Shown: positions 49,919 through 58,973 of the stretch, one piece after another
Layout of the letters: each line of letters begins with the position of its first letter
Position numbering within the stretch: position 1 is the stretch's first letter
Origin: Pseudomonadota bacterium
GTDB taxonomy: Bacteria > Myxococcota_A > Polyangia > GCA-2747355
NCBI GenBank assembly: GCA_016711215.1
Contig: JADJTL010000001.1
Span: 492,001-556,000, forward strand
DNA: 64,000 nucleotides
Direction: 5' to 3'
Made by a program: the position numbers and the translations under genes
Notes under the pieces: generated by a model
Databases searched by the model: none
What the model was told of the DNA's origin: nothing
What the model saw: the letters and a program-made list of their open reading frames with translations, nothing else

Positions 49919-50160
49919 AGCAAGCTCCTGGCTCTCAGGTCAGGACCCTCGGGGGCCGCGCGATCACAGGGTTAAGCACGCCGGCCAGGACAGCGGGCCG
50001 TCCCAGCACGATAGAATGCGCCAAGCGGCAGCGCAAAGAGAAAGGCTCGTTGCAGCGGCGGACGGGCGCCTGCGGGCGCGCTGCGCGACCCCGCCGGGGG
50101 GGAAAGGGGGGCGAGACCCCGCGCCTGGCGGGGAGGCCGCGACGGGAAGGGGAGGGAGGC

Positions 50161-50346
50161 CTAGTCGTCGACGCGATCAAAGAGGATGCCGTCCTCGTCG
50201 CCGCGGCCGCCATCGTCATCGAGCTCGGCGAGCACGAGCTCGTCGACCATGTCGTCGACCGAGCCGTAGAGGCTGTCGAGCTTACGCAACTCGTTGCGCT
50301 CGAAGTCTTCGAACGACCGATAGACGCGCGGGAACGTGCTCTGCAT
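50161..50346 (-). CDS. Small acidic protein, unknown function
   Basis: 61 aa. ATG at 50346, GGGAGGG upstream. Residues 1-30 read MQSTFPRVYRSFEDFERNE and LRKLDSLYGSVDDMVDEL, predicted helical; the rest is acidic and Gly-rich. The gene lies alone 242 bases upstream of lon on the same strand. I do not recognise the family. The good ribosome site and coherent helical sequence support a real gene. Confidence 0.6.
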   Translation of the reverse strand: MQSTFPRVYRSFEDFERNELRKLDSLYGSVDDMVDELVLAELDDDGGRGDEDGILFDRVDD

Positions 50347-50683
50347 GCTGCCCTCCCTCTCTCTTTTTCCTCGCCGGGGTCGCTAAGGGCCCAGGCTTGC
50401 ATTTGATTCCGCTCGGCACCTGATTCCGCACGGCACCGCCGCCGCGGCGGCAGGAAAGTCAGCACCCCACGCGCTCGTGGAGGGATGGATAAAGGCTACA
50501 TAAAGGTGATTATCCGACATGTAGGAAGAACGCAAAAAAGCCGCTCGCGGGCGCTGCCACAGCCGCTGTCTGGGCCGCGCAGGTCATTTCGTGCTATGCG
50601 CGGACCTCAGCCGTCGCCGGGGAAGCTGTCGCCCGGAAGATGCCGTCGCGCCAGCGGGCGTGGCGCGCGCAGGAGTGGTGAGC
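50347..50683. other. 337-bp intergenic stretch upstream of parA
   Basis: Divergent control region between the small acidic gene and parA. It includes an AT-richer island with the inverted repeat at 50487-50515. No gene supported. No recognisable parS palindrome is visible. Confidence 0.6.
50487..50515. promoter_or_regulatory. Inverted and direct repeats in the parA upstream region
   Basis: GGATAA (50487-50492) and TTATCC (50510-50515) are inverted with a 17-base spacer, and TAAAGG is repeated directly (50490-50495 and 50501-50506). The site is AT-rich against a GC-rich background, 170-200 bases before parA. It may be an operator or promoter element. Confidence 0.4.
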
Positions 50684-51535
50684 ATGGGGCAGATCATTGC
50701 CGTGGCGAATCAGAAGGGCGGGGTCGGCAAGACCACGACCGCGATCAACCTCGGCGCCTCACTCGCGGCGGCGGAACAGCGCGTGCTGCTCGTCGATTTG
50801 GATCCTCAGGGCAACCTGAGCTCGGGGCTCGGCTACCCGCGGGCGCGCGTCCAGCAGCACGTCTATCAGGTGCTGAGCGGCGAGCGCACCATCGACGAGG
50901 TGATGGTCGACACCGACCTCGAGTACCTCAAGCTCGTGCCGACCCATACGGAGCTGATCGGGGCCGAGATCGAGCTGGTCGGCGACGAGGCGCGGCACGG
51001 GCGCCTGGCCGCCGCGCTCGAGCAGGTCACGCCGCGCTTCAACTACGTCTTGATCGACTGCCCGCCCTCGCTCGGCCTGCTGACGCTGAACGCGCTGGTG
51101 GCGGCCGACTCGGTGCTGGTGCCGCTGCAGTGCGAGTACTTTGCGCTCGAGGGCTTGAGTCACCTGCTGGCGACGATCGAGCGTGTGCGCGCGATTTACA
51201 AGCCGGCGCTCGCGCTCGAGGGCGTGCTGCTCTGCATGTACGATCGGCGGATGAACCTGACCCAGCAGGTGGCAAACGAGGTGCGGGGGCACTTTGCCGC
51301 CCAGGTCTTCGACACCGTCATTCCGCGCAACGTGCGGCTCGGCGAGTCGACCTCCTTCGGCAAGCCGGTGCTGCTCTACGACGTCGAATCCGCCGGCGCG
51401 CGCGCGTATCTTCAGCTCGCGCAGGAGTTGATTCGGCGGCGGGCGATGCAGGTGGCGCCGCAGCCGCCGCGCCCGGCCGCACCACGGGTGGTGGCGGCGC
51501 GGCGCGCCCTCGCCGCGAGTGACGGGACCGAATGA
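50684..51535 (+). CDS. parA: ParA chromosome-partitioning ATPase
   Basis: 283 aa. ATG at 50684, AGGAG 8 bases upstream. ParA with the deviant Walker A motif QKGGVGKTTTAINLG, then VDLDPQGNLSSGLGY and LIDCPPSLGLLTLNAL. It moves ParB-bound chromosome origins by ATP-dependent nucleoid binding. The C-terminus has a Pro/Arg/Ala-rich tail. First of a parA-parB-pilZ operon. Confidence 0.96.
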   Translation: MGQIIAVANQKGGVGKTTTAINLGASLAAAEQRVLLVDLDPQGNLSSGLGYPRARVQQHVYQVLSGERTIDEVMVDTDLEYLKLVPTHTELIGAEIELVGDEARHGRLAAALEQVTPRFNYVLIDCPPSLGLLTLNALVAADSVLVPLQCEYFALEGLSHLLATIERVRAIYKPALALEGVLLCMYDRRMNLTQQVANEVRGHFAAQVFDTVIPRNVRLGESTSFGKPVLLYDVESAGARAYLQLAQELIRRRAMQVAPQPPRPAAPRVVAARRALAASDGTE

Positions 51536-51620
51536 CGCGCGCCAGACGGGACTCGATCAGCCGTCGGTTAGCGGGCGCTGACGGCCGGCGGCTCGGGCCG
51601 CGGGTGTGTAGGACGCGACG

Positions 51621-52549
51621 ATGACGGGAAAACGGCGCGCGCTGGGGCGGGGACTCTCGGCGCTGATTCCGGACCCGGCGGCGGCGGCCGCGCCGAGGCG
51701 CGGACCGGAGTTCTTCGTGTGCCCGATCGAGCGCGTGCGGCCGCTCAAGGGGCAGCCGCGCCGCTTCTTCGACGAGGCGCGGCTGGTCGAGCTGGCGGCG
51801 TCGATCAAGCTGCAGGGCCTGGTTCAGCCCCTGCTCGTGCGCCCTGACGCCGACGGCATGTTCACGTTGATCGCTGGCGAGCGGCGCTGGCGGGCCGCGC
51901 AGCGGGCAGGGCTCCACGAGGTGCCCGTGGTGGTGCGGCAGGCTGACGACCTGGTGGCCTTCGAGCTGGCCTTGGTCGAGAACCTGCAACGGGAGGACCT
52001 CAATCCGATTGAGGAGGCAGAGGCCTTCGCGCGCCTGCTTGGCGAGCACGACTACACCCAGGAGCAGTTGGCCGAGCGGGTTGGAAAGATCGCTCGACGG
52101 TGGCCAACAGTCTGCGCCTGCTCAGGCTGCCCGAGAGCGTGCGGCGCGCCGTGATCTCGGGGGCCCTGAGCGGCGGTCACGCGCGCGCCCTGCTCAGTCT
52201 CGAAGGGCGCGCGGGCGGGACGCCGCCGGTGGAGGTCGGCGCCGGCGAGCGGCTGCGGCGCTACGAGCAGGCGCTGCGCGAGGTCGTCGCCAAGGGCTTG
52301 TCCGTGCGACAGACCGAGCTGCTGGTGCGGCGCGTCGTCGCGGAGGGGGGCGCTGGCGCCGCCGCGACCTCGGCGCGAGCGACGCCCGTCGCCCTATCGC
52401 CCAACGCTCGCGACCTGCAGGACCGTATGGCGCGCGCGCTGGGCACGCGGGTGGCGCTCCATCCGGCGGCGGGCGGGCGCGGGCGGATCGAGATCGAGTA
52501 CGGATCCCTCGACGAGCTCGAGCGGTTGATCGAGGTCCTGCTGCGGTGA
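51621..52549 (+). pseudogene. parB: ParB, single-base frameshift
   Basis: ParB binds parS sites and spreads by CTP-dependent clamping. ATG at 51621 (AGGA upstream). The N-terminal half reads RGLSALIP, VCPIERVRPLKGQPRRFFD, LIAGERRWRAAQRAG (the CTP-binding motif GERRWRA) and FELALVENLQREDLNPIEEA. At 52088 one G is missing. Adding it gives GKDRSTVANSLRLLRLP, the helix-turn-helix, which continues in the other frame to the stop at 52549, for 309 aa. As written the protein ends after 177 aa. Because chromosomal ParB is important, an assembly indel is the likeliest cause. Confidence 0.92.
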
Positions 52550-53274
52550 GCGCCAACGGTCAACCCGAGGACGAGCTGCGCCGCCATCTCCGCGCCCCCG
52601 TGACGCTGGAGGTCCGCTACCGCACGACCGGATCCTTCCTCGTCAGCTACTCGCTGAACCTCTCGGTTGGCGGCTTGCTCCTCGAGACAAACGAGGCGGC
52701 GCCGCCGGTCGGTACGGCGCTGCTGGTGCGCTTTACGGTGCCAGGGGCGGTCGAAGCGATTGAGACCCAGGCGCGGGTCGTCTGGGTCAGGGAGCCGACC
52801 GACGTCGGTGCGCGGCGCAGTTTGGGCCTGCAGTTCGAGGGGCTCGAGCAGCAGATGGGCGTGTTGATCGATGGCCTGGTCAGGCGCTTCGAGGGGTTGA
52901 CCTTGGTCGCCGTCGCCGCACGGGGCGCCCCGCTGGAGCGCTTGAGCCGCTATCTGCGCAGCGCACTGGCCTGCACCGTCGTGCAGGTGGCTAGCGATGC
53001 GCTCGGTGAGATCGATGCGACGGTCGGCGCTCAGTCGATCGACCTCTTGGCCGTCGACCTCGACTCGACGGGACCGGCGGGTGTGGGCGCCCTGAGTTGG
53101 GCGCGATCGATGACGCCGAAGATCCCTGCTGTCGTCGTCGCCGACCATCCGGAGGCTGTCGCAGCAGCGGAGCTCGATGACGCGGCGACCGTGATTCGTG
53201 GGCCCTTGAGCTTCGAAAAGGTCCGACGCTGCGTGCTCGACGTGCTCGCACGGCCCTTGCCGGGCGTGAGTTGA
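52546..53274 (+). CDS. PilZ domain protein with receiver-like C-terminal domain
   Basis: 242 aa. GTG at 52546 overlaps the parB stop (GTGA), so it is coupled to parB. PilZ (about 5-105) has RRHLR and NLSVGG, the two conserved c-di-GMP-binding motifs. The C-terminal part (about 125-240) alternates strands and helices like a receiver domain; DLLAVDLDS sits at the phospho-Asp position, but TALs and Lys motifs are weak, so it may not be phosphorylated. It possibly links c-di-GMP to chromosome segregation. The coupling to parB is unusual. Confidence 0.85.
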   Translation: MSANGQPEDELRRHLRAPVTLEVRYRTTGSFLVSYSLNLSVGGLLLETNEAAPPVGTALLVRFTVPGAVEAIETQARVVWVREPTDVGARRSLGLQFEGLEQQMGVLIDGLVRRFEGLTLVAVAARGAPLERLSRYLRSALACTVVQVASDALGEIDATVGAQSIDLLAVDLDSTGPAGVGALSWARSMTPKIPAVVVADHPEAVAAAELDDAATVIRGPLSFEKVRRCVLDVLARPLPGVS

Positions 53275-53420
53275 AGGCGCCGCTCGCTCGTCGAAGCGAC
53301 CCGCGGTCCAGCGCGCGTCGAGGCCCGCTGCGCTGAGGCCCCCTGCCCTGCAAACCCGCTGGTGCAAGGCCCCGCCGCCGGAGTCGCCGCCGCCCGGGCT
53401 GCCGACTGCCCGCTAATCCG

Positions 53421-54053
53421 CTAATAGCTACGGCTGCCCGGGAGGCCGTAGGCGCCTGGGCTGTAGGGGCTGCTGTAGGGGCTGCTGTAGGGGCTCGTGT
53501 GGGTGTAGCCGGGCAGCTCTTGTTTCAGGTTCTGGTCGCGGCTCGGGTGCTTGGTGGGCGCCGCGGGTTCGCCTGCGGCGTCGCCCGCCGCTGCGACGCT
53601 CGAGCTCGGTTGCCCACCCGCGCGCGTGCCCTCGAGGTCGGGCGCGGCCCAGGGCGCGATCGCGCTCGCGTTGCTCACTCGGCCGGTGCTGGGCCCGCCG
53701 GCTGCGGTCCACGGGCGCTCTTGGTGGCTAGTCCTGCCGGCCGGCCTCGCCTGTGCACGCCGGTCGGTCCGCGCGCGATCCGCCGGGCCCCTGCCGGGGA
53801 AAATGCTGGGGGACAAGCTTTCGTGATCTGCGCCGCGCGGCAGCGAGAACTCCCAGCGCCGGTCCTGCTCCAAGCGCGGCCTTGCCAAGGGCGATGAGGC
53901 CTCTCGATTGGGCACGTCGAAGCGCTTCGTGCTGGGCGCGGGGCGTGGGGCCAGGGCGCGGGCTTCAACGCCCACGGGCGTGCTGGGTTCGACGAGATCG
54001 GCCGAAGCGCCGTTGACCGCTGTGGTGAGAATGATGGCGAGAAAGGCCGCCAT
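53421..54053 (-). CDS. Exported low-complexity protein with SPYS repeats
   Basis: 210 aa. ATG at 54053 (GGAG 7 bases before). Signal-like N-terminus (AAFLAIILTTAVNGASA). The mature part is Pro/Ala/Arg-rich without domains. The C-terminus has SPYSSPYSSPYSPGAYG, tandem SPYS units from a 12-bp DNA repeat. Possibly a wall or surface protein. The sequence lies between the PilZ and prepilin-peptidase genes, transcribed with neither in sequence. Confidence 0.55.
   Translation of the reverse strand: MAAFLAIILTTAVNGASADLVEPSTPVGVEARALAPRPAPSTKRFDVPNREASSPLARPRLEQDRRWEFSLPRGADHESLSPSIFPGRGPADRARTDRRAQARPAGRTSHQERPWTAAGGPSTGRVSNASAIAPWAAPDLEGTRAGGQPSSSVAAAGDAAGEPAAPTKHPSRDQNLKQELPGYTHTSPYSSPYSSPYSPGAYGLPGSRSY
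53461..53496. repeat. 12-bp tandem repeat x3 (SPYS repeat)
   Basis: CTGTAGGGGCTG occurs at 53461, 53473 and, with one end change, 53485. It codes for the SPYS units on the minus strand. Confidence 0.85.
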
Positions 54054-54133
54054 TTAGGGGCTCCGACGGACGAAAGCCGCCAAAGAGCGCGGATTGTAGG
54101 TGAACGTCCGACAGATGTCAAGGCTTGAGCGCC

Positions 54134-55102
54134 TCAGAAGACGGGGAAGAACTGCGGCAGCAGGTCGTGCAGCAAGAGCAATTCGAGCGCGGCCAGGCTC
54201 AGGAAGGGTCCAAAGGGCAAGCGAGCCGCGCCGAGCCGCGTCTCTTCGGCTGCGTCGTCGTCGCCGGGACTCGAGGTCGGCGCCGCGTCGGGGTCGGGCG
54301 GCACCGCGTCCGTCGCCGCGCTCAGCGGGCCGGTGGCGAGAGGCTTCGCAGCGGCGAGGTCGCGGCGCCGGCGCGCGCTGCGGCGCAGCCAGAGCAGGGC
54401 GGTCACGCCGATCAGCGTGCCCTGCAGCGAGGCGAGAAATAGCGTGGGCAGCAGGGCCTGCCAGCCGAGCAGGCCCGCGATCATCGCGAGCTGCTTCCCA
54501 TCACCGTAGCCCATGCCCTGCCGGCCGGTCAGCAGCTCCCAGCCGTCGGCGATCAGGCGCACGAGCAGATAGCCTCCCGCCGCACCGATCACGCCGTCCC
54601 AAAGGTGCGGCAGGGACATCCAGGGCGACAGGGCCACGGCGAGCGGGATGCCGGGGTAGGTGATCGCGTTGGGGATGCGCATCGTCGCCAGATCGATCAG
54701 CGCCACGGCGACCATCGCGACGGCGAACAAGGAGGTGATGGCGAATTGCGCGGTGCGCAGCCCCGGCGGCCCGGACGCGTCGACGAAATAGACGCGGTGC
54801 AGCGCGATCGACAGCCCCGCCAGGCCGAGCTCGACGAGCGCATAGCGCGGCGAGAAGCCGGCGTCGCAGTGCCGGCAGCGCCCGCGCAGCAAGAGGTAGC
54901 TCAGCACCGGCAGGTTGTCGTACCAAGCCACCGCGCGATGGCAGCTGCGACAATGCGAGGGTGGGCGGACGACAGATTCGCCCCGCGGTAGGCGGACCAC
55001 CACGACATTGCAGAAGCTGCCCCAGATCGCGCCCCAGAGGGCTGCGATGGCGGTGCCCCAGGGTCCGCCGAGGACCTGCTCCCAAAGCGCATATGAGTTC
55101 AT
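54134..55102 (-). CDS. Prepilin peptidase (GspO/PilD family)
   Basis: 322 aa. ATG at 55102, AAAGG upstream. It cleaves leader peptides of type IV pilins and type II secretion pseudopilins and often methylates them. Visible: two Cys pairs CRSC and CRHC (zinc-binding loop), catalytic Asp in ALIDLATMRIPN and in GYGDGKQLAM, and 7-8 membrane helices. A 40-residue Pro/Asp-rich insertion (about 240-285) lies before the last helix, longer than usual. T2SS (gspC at 63542) and type IV pilin-like secretion (cpaF) genes elsewhere in the window are likely clients. Divergent from the Ser/Thr kinase gene. Confidence 0.94.
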   Translation of the reverse strand: MNSYALWEQVLGGPWGTAIAALWGAIWGSFCNVVVVRLPRGESVVRPPSHCRSCHRAVAWYDNLPVLSYLLLRGRCRHCDAGFSPRYALVELGLAGLSIALHRVYFVDASGPPGLRTAQFAITSLFAVAMVAVALIDLATMRIPNAITYPGIPLAVALSPWMSLPHLWDGVIGAAGGYLLVRLIADGWELLTGRQGMGYGDGKQLAMIAGLLGWQALLPTLFLASLQGTLIGVTALLWLRRSARRRRDLAAAKPLATGPLSAATDAVPPDPDAAPTSSPGDDDAAEETRLGAARLPFGPFLSLAALELLLLHDLLPQFFPVF

Positions 55103-55132
55103 CGTCGGCCTTTCAGCGGGTCGCGTCGATTG

Positions 55133-55161
55133 TTGACAATTCGCGCCGAGACGGCAAACTT
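55133..55161 (+). promoter_or_regulatory. Possible sigma-70 promoter for the Ser/Thr kinase gene
   Basis: A perfect TTGACA at 55133-55138 with a weak -10 (CAAACT, 16 bases later), 40-70 bases before the kinase ATG. Low-GC island in a GC-rich gap. The -10 is poor. Confidence 0.35.
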
Positions 55162-55202
55162 CCCTGCTCAACGGCCCATGCCGGCCTGACTGCTGACGGG
55201 CG

Positions 55203-57983
55203 ATGTTCAATCCCACGCAATTCGGTCAATACCTGCTTAGTGAGCGCATTGGCGTGGGCGGGATGGCTGAGATCTTCAAGGGCAAGCTGCTCGGCCTCGG
55301 CGGCTTCGAGCGGCCGATGGCCGTCAAGCAAATCCTGCCGCAGTACGCCTCCGACCCTGACTTCATCGAGATGTTCATCGATGAGGCGAAGATCGCGGTC
55401 AACCTGCAGCACGGCAACATCGTCGGCGTGCATGAGCTCGGGCGCATCGGTGAGATCTACTTCATCGCGATGGAGTACGTGCACGGCCACAATCTGACCG
55501 AGATCATCAGCGCCGCGAGCAGGCGGGCGCTGCCGCTCTCGGTGGATCACGCCGTGCTGATCGGCATCGAGATCTGCAAAGGGCTCGACTACGCTCATCG
55601 CCGCTCCGATCAGCAGGGCCGCCCGCTCGGCGTGGTGCACCGCGACCTGAGTCCCGGCAACGTGATGGTCTCCTTCGACGGTGCCGTCAAGATCACAGAC
55701 TTCGGCATCGCCAAGGCGCGGCATAAGCTCGGCAAGACAGCGGTTGGCGCGGTCAAGGGAACCTACGGCTACATGTCGCCCGAGCAGCTCGCGGGCTACC
55801 CGGTCGACAACCGCACGGACATCTTCAGCACGGGCATCCTGCTCTTCGAGCTGCTGACCGGGCAGCAGCTCTTTCCGGGAAGTACGGACCTCGAGGCGGT
55901 CGAGCGCGCGCGCCAGGCGCGGGTCACCCCGCCCTCGCTGGTCTCCGATCGCGTTCCGCCGGGGCTCGACATGATCGTGCTGCGCGCGCTCGAGCGCGAG
56001 ATGGACGATCGTTATCCCGACGCCAACGCGATGCAGCTCGCGCTCTCGCGCTTCCTCTTCACCAGCGGGCGCGGTGCCAGCTCGACGACGCTCGGCGCCT
56101 ACATGCGGGAGCTCTTTCCCGCGGAGGACGAGCATGAGACGCGGGCGGCAGCGACCTCAGTGGAGGCTCCTGAACGGAGTCCGGCGCAGGCCGCTGCGCC
56201 GCCCGACGGGCGCGCTGGCGGCCGCGGGCTGAGCCCGACGGGCACGCAGTCCTACGCGCTTCGCGCCGAGCTCGTGCAGGCGTCGGCGGCGGCGGGCGAG
56301 AGCCCCGGGGCGCATGGAACGGTGCGCGCGGTGGTGGCGGTGAAGGGCGCTCGAGCGGAGGAGACCCTGGCGCTTCCCTCGCTGGCCGACGCCCGCGTTG
56401 GGGCTCTCGGCGTCGCGCCGACGGCCGCGCAGCTCGCCCCAGCGGCGGCCTTCGCCGCGGCGCTGGTCAGCGCCGAGCGCGAGGCTGCCGGCGGCGGCCC
56501 TGGCGCGCCCGCGGTGGGCGGCATCGCGCCGGCGGTGGGCGGCGTCGCGTCGTGGCCAGAGCGCGAGCCTGCCGAGGGCGGCGAGGCGTCTCGGCGGCGG
56601 CGGACGGCGTCATTCACCCCCTCCGAGCTGCCTGCCGCACAGGGTGGCCGTCGGCTCGGCGCCGCGCCGGGACGTGGCGAGTGGGCCGGGCCCGAGGGGG
56701 GAGCCGCGCCAGCCGGCACCGATGCCCATCCGCTGCCCACCGCCGCGCCGCGCAGCGAGGGGCCGCGCCCGCCGCGCAGCGACGCCTCCGTGATGGCGCT
56801 GCTGATGCAGCCGGTCGCCACCTCGAAGCCCGCGGTAGCGGCGCCGGCCTCCGTGACCTTCGCGTCGTCGGAGTTCAGCGCGGACTCGCCCTCAGCGTCC
56901 TGGAACTCGCTGCCCTTTCCCCCGCCAGAGGCCACGGCGGAGCCGGCGGCCGCCTTCGCGCCGTTGGGGGGAGGCGGCCACGCGGGCGAGAGCCCGCTCG
57001 CTCGGCGCAATCTGCTTTCGGCGACCATGCAGCTCTTCGTGCGGGACTTCGGCGAGATCGACTCGGACGCCGTCGGGCGCGCGCAGGCGGCTCGCGCCTC
57101 GCACGTGGTCAAGCTGACGCTGCTGAGCTGGGTCCTGATCGGCCTGATCGTCGCGACGGCGGTGTCCTTTCTCGTCTATCGCAAGACGCGCCTGACTCAG
57201 AGCGACCTGGACGACGGGACCGCCTTGCTCTCGCCCGACGACCTACGGGGCAGCGGGGCAGCGGGGCGGCCGGCCCCGACGGCGCCGCGGCGCGGGACGA
57301 TCGCGGTCAGCGTCGACCCGGCCGATGCCGTGGTGTTGCTCCATGTCGGCGACACGCCCGCGACGGTCGGAAACCTCGACCTGGGTCGGCCGCACCTGCT
57401 GCGCCTCGAGCGCGAGGGTTATGCTGCCGTCGAGCGCACCCTCTCGCCGGCGGAGCTCGCCGCGGCGCAACGCGTCGAGGTCGCGTTGCAGCCGACCGGC
57501 GCGGGTGCGGAGCAGGCGACGACGGTGGGTGCCTTTCCCGAGGGCGCGAGCGTGGGTCGTCGCGCCACCGTGACGGTGAGCTCGGATCCGCCCGGCGCGA
57601 CGGTTTGGCTGGCCGTGGGTCGCGGAGGGGCTGAGCTCTCCGACGTGCCCGTGGCGCGCTACTACTTCAAGGTGATGCGCAGCGGCTATGAGGTCGCTTT
57701 CGTCAGCCTCTCCGAGGCGCAGTTCGACGAGACCAGCGGTGTCGCGCGCGAGGCGGTGAGCTTGGCGCGCCTTGAGGCCCCCGTTGCGCCGGCGACGCCG
57801 CCCGCGGCACCCACGCCGATCCCCACGCCGGTGGTGCGCAAGCCGAGCCGGCGCAGCCAACCTCCAGCGCGTGCGCGGGCTGCGACCCGCCGGCCGCCGC
57901 GCGCGCGCCGGGAGCCAGCCCCACAAGATCACTTTGCCCAGTTGGGCCGATTGAATCCCGTCACCGGCGACCGCGAGACCTGA
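55203..57983 (+). CDS. Ser/Thr protein kinase with PEGA domains (transmembrane)
   Basis: 926 aa. The kinase domain (about 8-280) has GVGGMAEIFKG, AVKQI (Lys), VHRDLSPGN, and DFGIAKA with all catalytic residues. A long Pro/Ala-rich linker (about 310-635), one membrane helix (VVKLTLLSWVLIGLIVATAV, about 638-660), then two PEGA repeats (GTIAVSVDPADAVVLL and TVTVSSDPPGATVWL) and a Lys/Arg-rich end. PEGA domains usually bind cell-surface carbohydrate, so the kinase likely senses outside signals. Myxobacteria have many such kinases. Followed 5 bases later by prmC, on the same strand. Confidence 0.95.
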   Translation: MFNPTQFGQYLLSERIGVGGMAEIFKGKLLGLGGFERPMAVKQILPQYASDPDFIEMFIDEAKIAVNLQHGNIVGVHELGRIGEIYFIAMEYVHGHNLTEIISAASRRALPLSVDHAVLIGIEICKGLDYAHRRSDQQGRPLGVVHRDLSPGNVMVSFDGAVKITDFGIAKARHKLGKTAVGAVKGTYGYMSPEQLAGYPVDNRTDIFSTGILLFELLTGQQLFPGSTDLEAVERARQARVTPPSLVSDRVPPGLDMIVLRALEREMDDRYPDANAMQLALSRFLFTSGRGASSTTLGAYMRELFPAEDEHETRAAATSVEAPERSPAQAAAPPDGRAGGRGLSPTGTQSYALRAELVQASAAAGESPGAHGTVRAVVAVKGARAEETLALPSLADARVGALGVAPTAAQLAPAAAFAAALVSAEREAAGGGPGAPAVGGIAPAVGGVASWPEREPAEGGEASRRRRTASFTPSELPAAQGGRRLGAAPGRGEWAGPEGGAAPAGTDAHPLPTAAPRSEGPRPPRSDASVMALLMQPVATSKPAVAAPASVTFASSEFSADSPSASWNSLPFPPPEATAEPAAAFAPLGGGGHAGESPLARRNLLSATMQLFVRDFGEIDSDAVGRAQAARASHVVKLTLLSWVLIGLIVATAVSFLVYRKTRLTQSDLDDGTALLSPDDLRGSGAAGRPAPTAPRRGTIAVSVDPADAVVLLHVGDTPATVGNLDLGRPHLLRLEREGYAAVERTLSPAELAAAQRVEVALQPTGAGAEQATTVGAFPEGASVGRRATVTVSSDPPGATVWLAVGRGGAELSDVPVARYYFKVMRSGYEVAFVSLSEAQFDETSGVAREAVSLARLEAPVAPATPPAAPTPIPTPVVRKPSRRSQPPARARAATRRPPRARREPAPQDHFAQLGRLNPVTGDRET

Positions 57984-57988
57984 GCCGC

Positions 57989-58894
57989 TTGACTGCGAGC
58001 GAGTCTCCTCAGCGCCATGAGCGCGTCAATGGCCGCTGGACGGTCCGCGAGCTGCTGAGCTGGACGGCGGAGCGCTTCGCCGCGCTCAGCGCGTCAGCTC
58101 GGCTCGAGGCGGAGCTGTTGTTGGCGCATGGTCTCGGCGTCGATCGACTCCAGCTCTATCTCGATTTCGACAAGCCACTGACGGCAGCGGAGCTGCGCAT
58201 CTATCGCGAGCTGGTTCGGCGCCGCCTGGCGCGCGAGCCGGTGGCGTATATCCTCGGCGCGCGCGAGTTCTGGTCCCGGCGCTTCGCGGTCTCTCCCGCG
58301 GTGCTCGTCCCTCGGCCCGAGACCGAGCTGCTGGTCGAGGAGGCGCTCGACTGGCTGCGCGCGCGGCTGGCCACCACAGCGCAGCCCTGCGTGATCGACG
58401 TCGGCACGGGTTCCGGCGCGATCGCCGTGGCCGTCGCGCTCGAGCTTCCCGCGGCGCGCGTTTGGGCGGTCGATCGAGCGCGTGCTGCAGTGACCGTGGC
58501 GCGGGGCAACGCGCTGGCGCATGGCGCGCCCGTGCGCTGGTGTTGCGCTGATCTCCTGAGCGTGTTTGCGCCGCGACCGACCTTCGATCTCGTCCTGGCG
58601 AATTTGCCCTATATCCCAAGCGATGAACTGGCGCGCTTGGCCCCCGAGGTTCGGGACTGGGAGCCGCGATCCGCGCTGGACGGTGGTGGCGACGGCCTCG
58701 ACGCGATCCGCGCGCTCGTCTGCCAGCTCGGATCACGCCTGCGGGCGGGCGGGCAGGTGCTCCTCGAGGTCGGTGCTGGCCAGGCGCGGGAGGTCGCGGG
58801 GCTCCTGGAGGCCTCGGGCTGCGAGCAGGTGTCCGTCCGGCGCGACCTGGGCGGAATCGATCGGATCGTCGGTGGGTCGTGGAGCGGCCGCTGA
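57989..58894 (+). CDS. prmC: PrmC/HemK-type release-factor glutamine methyltransferase
   Basis: 301 aa. TTG start at 57989, 5 bases after the kinase stop; an ATG at 58017 is out of frame. PrmC methylates the GGQ glutamine of translation release factors. It has an N-terminal helical domain (LSWTAERFAAL), REPVAYILGAREFWSRRF, VPRPETELLVEEAL, VIDVGTGSGAIAVAVAL (SAM site), and ANLPYIP where the usual motif is NPPY. The Pro-to-Leu change at the second position is common in relatives and is probably still active. Coupling to the kinase is positional only. Confidence 0.94.
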   Translation: MTASESPQRHERVNGRWTVRELLSWTAERFAALSASARLEAELLLAHGLGVDRLQLYLDFDKPLTAAELRIYRELVRRRLAREPVAYILGAREFWSRRFAVSPAVLVPRPETELLVEEALDWLRARLATTAQPCVIDVGTGSGAIAVAVALELPAARVWAVDRARAAVTVARGNALAHGAPVRWCCADLLSVFAPRPTFDLVLANLPYIPSDELARLAPEVRDWEPRSALDGGGDGLDAIRALVCQLGSRLRAGGQVLLEVGAGQAREVAGLLEASGCEQVSVRRDLGGIDRIVGGSWSGR

Positions 58895-58973
58895 GGCTTC
58901 CGGGGCCGGGCTGCTCTAAGCTGGTCGGGGTTTCAGGCGCCCATCTGGGGCACGCGAGCGCGGGGGTGCAGTG

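Noticed and set aside
50530..50560. Possible terminator hairpin with a T run (on minus strand)
   Set aside because: The stem is imperfect and the location is inside the divergent control region before parA, not after a gene on that strand.
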